A stretch of 64,000 bases of DNA from Magnolia sinica (taxonomy: Eukaryota > Streptophyta > Magnoliopsida > Magnoliales > Magnoliaceae). The stretch spans positions 6,696,001 through 6,760,000 of the forward strand of contig NC_080577.1 of assembly GCF_029962835.1 (NCBI RefSeq), in the 5' to 3' direction. Each line of letters starts with the position of its first letter. Position 1 is the stretch's first letter. Under the pieces are notes generated by a model. That model was not told where the DNA came from, did not search any database, and saw nothing but the letters and a program-made list of their open reading frames with translations. This document shows positions 60,401-64,000 of the stretch, one piece after another. The translations under genes and the position numbers were made by a program.

Positions 60401-62970
60401 GAAACAAGAAAATTCTTACGGTGGACAATTTGAGAAAAAGGGGAATGCCCATAGTTAATGTTTGTCTTTTTTGCATGAAGAATGAAGAATCCATCGATCA
60501 TCTGCTACTCACTTGTCCTTTTATCTTTCAAGTTTGGTCAGAATTCCTCAAGAGATTCAACATTCTGTGGTGCTTTCCTAATTCTGTGACTCAACTTCTT
60601 CAAGCTTGGCATGGGGTCAGTTTGGGTAAGAAAAAGACTCGCTTGTGGAGAATGACAATAGTTGCAATCTGGTGGTCGGTCTGGGAAGAGAGAAACGGTA
60701 GATGTTTCAGGGACTCCTCAAACTCGGAAATGGCTATCGCTAGCAAGGCTAAGAGATTAATCATAGAATGGGCTGTTCATATAATGGGTTTAAAGGATTG
60801 TGATTTTCTTTTTCTCGGAGTTTAATTGAGATTGCTTCCTCGGCGATCTCTCTCCCCCCTCTTTTGTATTCCTTCCTTCTTTTAATATATTTTGTGATCT
60901 GTCAAAAAAAAAATACAAGGGGTGAAAGTCTTGGAAGTTGAAAATTATGGAGATGAGGACAAGAGGAGAGCAGTACACAAAGGGGGTTAGGTGGGTATGA
61001 TGATATTGGGAGGGATGCATGGGAGGGTAATGGAGGAGGATGTTTGGATGAGAAGAGACGGTTATTGAATTCAAAGAGGGGCTGGTATGTTCAGACAGAA
61101 GTAACTATTTTAAGGGATAGGAAAAAAGTAAGAACTGCACCAGTTAGGAGTGAGTGGGTAGAAGTTGGAAGGCTCTAAAAGGGTAAGGGGAAGGCCCGGC
61201 GGAGGTAATAAGAAAAGATAATGCAGGGGCATTTTCATACCGGGCTCGAGTGGGGTAGCTTGTGGGATGCAGGGACACGCTCAGGGTGGGTGGCTTGTGA
61301 GAGGCGGGCCCATGTAAAGTGGGGCCTACGAGGAGGGTTCGACCGATGTCCTAACCCATGAGATGTGCAGCGTGGGCTATGAGATAAAAGGATTGATTCG
61401 CCACTCTCTAACATTTCGAGCTTTTAGAGCAAGCGGCTAATTGTCCTGCATCAAATTGGTATCAAAGCGGGAGGTCTCGCGTTTGAGACTCTTCATCAAG
61501 GGTGATTAATGCAGGGGTATTTTCACACCGGGGTCGAGTGGGGTAGCTTGTGGGATGTAGGGACATTCTGGACGGGCGGCCCATGTGAGGAGGTTGGCTC
61601 GTGAGAGGCGGGCCCACGAGGAGGGTTCGGCCGACGTCCTAACCCATGAGATGTGGGGCCTGGGCTATGAGATAAAGGGATTGATTCGCCACTCTCTAAC
61701 AGTTCGAGCTTTTAGAGCAAGAGGCTAATTGTCCTGCATCAAAAGACTTGACCTATGATTTAACTGAAGTTATAGTCCTTGAGAGAGTGGAATGGCAGAA
61801 AATGATTCATCTAGTCGACCCAATTAGTTGGGAACTTGGGATAAGGCTTAGATGATCCTGATGACGTGGAAGAAAACTAAGAAAAGAAGGTTAGTGCTTC
61901 ATGACAACAGATGAAAATAGAGTAAGCAGGTAGCTGACATGTGATGATAACAGAAAATGGAGTAAAGCACTGACTGATTCCTGAAGAGAAGAAAACTGGA
62001 TATATGATTGACTGCAGTTGCATTTCTCCGTGGAATGTGTTCTGTAGAATCTGGCAACATACATTTCCAAGCCTGCACTGGTACCACCAGCACGTATAGC
62101 AAAAAATAATGTTGTTCAACTCTACTCTTCTATCATTTAGTTTACATTTGTAAGTTACAAAAAGAAAAAAAAGTTATGATTCCACCTACTTCAACGTGAA
62201 GAATTTCACAAAATAAGTAAATGCATATTCATTGTTTGCCCTTGAATACATTTTTGTAGGCTGGTGGATTCCTTCTAACGTCTCAATCCTTTTGTTTTCG
62301 TGTCATGACACTTTAATTAGATAATATTGTGGTGCAGGTCTCGATCTTTTGTTTTCTTATCATGACAATTCAATTGGATAATATTGTGTTGCACTTTGGT
62401 GTGGCTTTGTAATTGCTTCTTGTTGCAACAATTTCAAATCTTCTCAATTTAAATCATTTGGTGTTAATGGAGATATAGGTTACACTTTTTCTTTTTTCTT
62501 TTTTCTTTTTTTCCTTTTTGTTTCTCATTTTAGTTACATTTACTCATTGCTCTTCCCCTGATTTTGAAATTCAACCTCTTATGCTTCTAATTTTTGAACT
62601 TCGTCTTTGATTTTCATTGATGGAGGCAATAGATACTTAATGGGTTGTGCTGCCAAGCATTGGAGCCTGCCTGGTACTATCTATTGATGAACTCTTGAAT
62701 TGCATACACTTTCTGAACAAGAGTTTTCATTGCCTGAAGAAACTATAGACCCTAGTATTTTTCTGGATGACAATTGAGGATCCAAATTATACAATTGTTA
62801 TTTCCATATTTTTGTATTGCAACTTATCTAACTTGGATTTGCAGTGTGTGGCATGATACAGCTATCCCATTTAAAGAAATGCTTCAGGAGTTTGAGATTT
62901 GGATAACTCATCATCGCTTGTGGAAAGAAGAACTGGGAGGATCTCTTCATCGAGCAGCATTCGTAACTTG
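45223..62970 (+). CDS. ERIL1: ERIL1-like plastid 3'-5' exonuclease, first four exons; gene continues past the window
   Basis: Exons 45223-45417, 48742-48944, 52639-52719 and 62845-62970 join in phase (605 nt, 201 codons plus two bases). The product matches the Arabidopsis At3g15140 exonuclease (ERI-1 homologue, reported in plastid rRNA end processing) in order: a Ser-rich transit-peptide-like N-terminus (about residues 1-45); a Cys/His segment WKPLCLYHTQGKCTKMDDP...FNH that resembles a zinc-binding motif; the DEDD exonuclease first motif FLVLDLEG with catalytic Asp and Glu; FVDSFHRFVRPGEMSEQRI; and WHDTAIPFKEMLQEFEIW. All borders are GT/AG. The remaining exons with the later catalytic residues (GNWD onward) lie beyond 64000. 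Introns are 3.3, 3.7 and 10.1 kb and full of transposons. No lesion is seen in the visible exons. Confidence 0.93.
46532..47250. mobile_element. solo LTR (719 bp) in ERIL1 intron 1
   Basis: It starts TGATGCAAC and ends GTTTGCATTA, near-inverted ends, with a 5-bp duplication GGAAC at 46527-46531 and 47251-47255. The tandem copy of the surrounding intron (46290-46305) shows the uninterrupted site. The superfamily is unknown (Copia or gypsy). Confidence 0.85.
47600..48296. repeat. GTAACGG-type palindromic repeat region in intron 1
   Basis: Left GTAACGGTGACCGTAATGG and right motifs ATGCCCCGTAACGGCTGATA and ATACCGTAACGG suggest a MITE with alternating CCGTTAC/GTAACGG ends. A poly-T run lies at 47653-47670. 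A diverged copy sits in the displaced intron copy at 11900-12390. Confidence 0.55.
48742..48944 (+). CDS. ERIL1: ERIL1-like exon 2 (DEDD motif I)
   Basis: The acceptor is TTACGCAG. It encodes MDDPVHLEKFNH, then YFLVLDLEGKVEILEFP, and ends within the Arg codon of SFHR (AG|G) before donor GTGAAA. Confidence 0.93.
49915..50224. repeat. foldback MITE, left part, split by a solo LTR
   Basis: GAATCCACACTGTTCATCAA, TTCAGGTGGGCCAAACC and GATTGGATGGCATATAAAAA modules. The right half follows the LTR at 51293-51540 (GTGTGGTCCACCTGGGTTT, GATGGACAGTGTGGATCTCA). Confidence 0.72.
50225..51292 (-). mobile_element. solo LTR (1068 bp) in ERIL1 intron 2
   Basis: It runs from TGATGCAAGAC to TGTCCCCATCA, with flanks CATAT (50220-50224) and CATAC (51293-51297), a 5-bp duplication with one change. 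It is homologous along its length, in opposite orientation, to the solo LTR at 53440-54682. Confidence 0.88.
52639..52719 (+). CDS. ERIL1: ERIL1-like exon 3
   Basis: The acceptor is CTACTACAG. It encodes FVRPGEMSEQRIKEYIEG, then KYGKLGVD, with a split Arg codon (CG|T) at the donor GTATGC. Confidence 0.92.
53440..54682 (+). mobile_element. solo LTR (1243 bp) inserted in the LINE 5' UTR
   Basis: It runs from TGATGGGAACATCC to CCTGCATCA with a perfect 5-bp duplication CGCCG at 53435-53439 and 54683-54687. A TATA-like TTATAAATAAGCACCC lies in its middle. It is the same family as 50225-51292 but in the opposite direction. Confidence 0.92.
54720..56989 (+). pseudogene. LINE ORF1 (RRM protein), broken
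   Basis: An RRM-like fold is visible at 54830-55070 (TLFVKGFPNGW, then NGHFRGLVLIRM), typical of plant L1 ORF1 proteins that bind the element's RNA. A frameshift lies between about 55024 and 55145. The following frame (55145-56989) has an internal stop at 55871. The downstream part is a Ser/Pro-rich linker with no known domain. Confidence 0.85.
57210..60825 (+). pseudogene. LINE ORF2 (endonuclease, reverse transcriptase), broken
   Basis: AP-endonuclease is at 57210-57977 with SSNVRG, CFQETK, VGDFNMT and TSDHSPV, so the catalytic Asn, Glu, Asp and His positions are present. Reverse transcriptase spans about 58100-59807 (FRPISLLGGPYKI, KLDIEKAYDHVDW, IRQGDPLSPF, active site FADD). A zf-RVT domain is at 60136-60825 (CLFCMKNEESIDHLLLTCP). 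The frame is interrupted by stops or shifts at about 57976, between 58190 and 58320, near 58620, near 58808, between 59430 and 59540, near 59805 and around 60140, so no full protein is made. Confidence 0.92.
60931..62844 (+). other. remainder of ERIL1 intron 3 after the LINE
   Basis: Apart from the TRIM-like element, only AT-rich intron sequence and a T-rich CTTTT tract near 62480-62525 are seen. Confidence 0.65.
61222..61741 (+). mobile_element. TRIM-like miniature LTR element (520 bp)
   Basis: Two direct repeats of 232 bp (61222-61453 and 61510-61741), each running from TGCAGGGG to CCTGCATCA, flank only 56 bp. The inner segment begins AATTGGTATCAAAGCGGGAG, an initiator-tRNA primer site, and ends with a short purine stretch (CAAGGGTGATTAA). 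This is the plan of a TRIM. The repeats differ at about 10 percent of positions including indels, so it is old. No convincing target duplication is seen. Non-coding. Confidence 0.82.
62845..62970 (+). CDS. ERIL1: ERIL1-like exon 4
   Basis: The acceptor is GATTTGCAG. It encodes VWHDTAIPFKEMLQEFEI through HRAAFVT and stops inside a Cys codon (TG|) at donor GTTAGT. The next exon is not in the window. Confidence 0.91.
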
Positions 62971-64000
62971 GTTAGTTGATAAATCTTTATATAAATAGTT
63001 AATTGGCCTATGCACACAAACTTCAGATCAACATCTATCTTGTATTATGTCTTAATGATGTTAGCAATGTGTTGCAACCTTTTCTTTTCCATAATTTTCA
63101 AGGTTGATCTATTTGCAACTATTGCAGCCAGATCAGAACTTCTCAGTGCTAGCATTATGTGTGTCACAATTGTACAATAACTCGATTCGTTCAATGAGGA
63201 GCAATTGTCCCTAATATTCAGTGCACATGAGGAATAGTGCCATCCATGCACATGCATCACATGTTTTAAATGCGCCGCATGTGTGACCATCCGAGTTCAT
63301 GCACCTCACATTTGCATGTGTGCCACCATTAATCTTCAAGGTGCACACGCCAATGTGCACATGCACACATTTCAATGTGCCCCCGGTCAAATCAAGCCCC
63401 CACATGTGCCAAAATCCATCCATATTCCAGGGTATTTGACAAACAATATATGGAATGACTAGTCACAACAGCATGTTCATGAACAATTAGTCCTGATACG
63501 TGCATGCTAGCTTGTCATGACACAACTTTGCCTGAATCCAAACAGCCCATAGTATAGAGCAGCAAACATAACACCAAAAGGAAGATTTAACAGCCTGTTA
63601 TGATCAGCCACGTCCTGACGGTATCACCTGTGCGGGTGCAGCCAGTCTAAGGCTGCGACATCCCTGTACCAAAAGGTCACACAATCCACAACATGCAAGT
63701 TCATTTCCTTCCAAGTAACAATATAAAGCCGTAAAAAGAACATAACTTAGCAAAGCAGAATTATGCGGAAGGTAATACCCAGCAACAGAAAACTAACACA
63801 AAGGCAAAAGCAAGGTCCCAAAACTCTCTATTATTCACTCTGGTAGAGCATCAAAGATCCTCATTTGTATAATAACTGATCTGTTCAAGCTGCTGTTACT
63901 TTGGTTGTTGTAATCGGATCAGCTACTTTGATGAGTTGAATTAACTTTCGATATTCTTACAAGTTCAGTTTTGTTTGTGCAAGACCCATTTTAGGGGATC
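62971..64000 (+). other. start of ERIL1 intron 4
   Basis: No exon is recognised. A block at 63220-63420 is rich in alternating CACATG/TGCATG dinucleotides. The next ERIL1 exon should lie right of the window. Confidence 0.6.

Larger units (their letters stand above)
53379..60914 (+). mobile_element. L1-type LINE in ERIL1 intron 3, near full length
   Basis: It is flanked by a 16-bp target duplication with one mismatch (ACAGGGGGTGAAAGTC at 53363-53378, ACAAGGGGTGAAAGTC at 60915-60930) and ends in an A-run. The 5' UTR is 53379-53439 plus 54688-54719; the rest of that stretch is an inserted solo LTR. ORF1 carries an RRM, and ORF2 carries AP-endonuclease, reverse transcriptase and a C-terminal zinc-binding domain. 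Without the LTR the LINE is about 6.3 kb. It is on the same strand as the host gene. Several frameshifts and stops make it inactive. Confidence 0.93.

Noticed and set aside
63045-63423. His/Cys-rich minus-strand frames suggesting a zinc protein
   Set aside because: They arise from CACATG-type alternating sequence in an intron.

Overview
The window is nuclear DNA of a flowering plant. The genes have spliced exons with GT/AG borders, and the ERIL1-type exonuclease gene and type-II O-methyltransferases (OMTs) are plant families. The rest is nested transposons. The many copies of foldback repeats built on GTGGGGCCCACC and TCCACACCGTCCATCC modules remind me of magnoliid genomes such as Magnolia, Liriodendron or Cinnamomum. 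That placement is an impression, not a result.

Layout: 1-8107 is a Ty3/gypsy chromovirus fossil on the minus strand, cut by the window edge. 9157-11148 is a dead OMT gene. 11890-12634 is a displaced copy of an ERIL1 intron, joined at 12632-12635 to a third, broken OMT copy (to about 13690) that carries a complete Mutator-type foldback MITE with a 9-bp target duplication. About 14000-35415 is an old tandem duplication of a roughly 3-kb unit, swollen by unit-specific insertions. Unit 1 holds a 5.06-kb CACTA element carrying pieces of host genes (histone H2A, eIF3a and a Cys-motif C-terminal exon). Unit 2 holds a solo LTR, a hAT-type element and a complete-ended but broken gypsy element of the same family as the solo LTR. 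36147-38392 is a 2.2-kb solo LTR. 39142-41478 is the only intact OMT gene (two exons, 360 aa). 45223 to beyond the right edge is an ERIL1-like 3'-5' exonuclease gene whose first four exons total 605 nt but span 17.7 kb. Its introns hold three solo LTRs, a 6-kb L1-type LINE and a TRIM-like miniature LTR element.

How it fits together: the OMT and ERIL1 genes are neighbours in the same orientation. The piece of ERIL1 intron beside the dead OMT shows that the pair was once duplicated together and then collapsed. Only one OMT and one ERIL1 remain plausible functional genes. The intact OMT should methylate a small phenolic or alkaloid substrate in the cytosol. The ERIL1 protein should trim plastid rRNA. 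No bacterial-style system, CRISPR array or tRNA/rRNA gene was seen.
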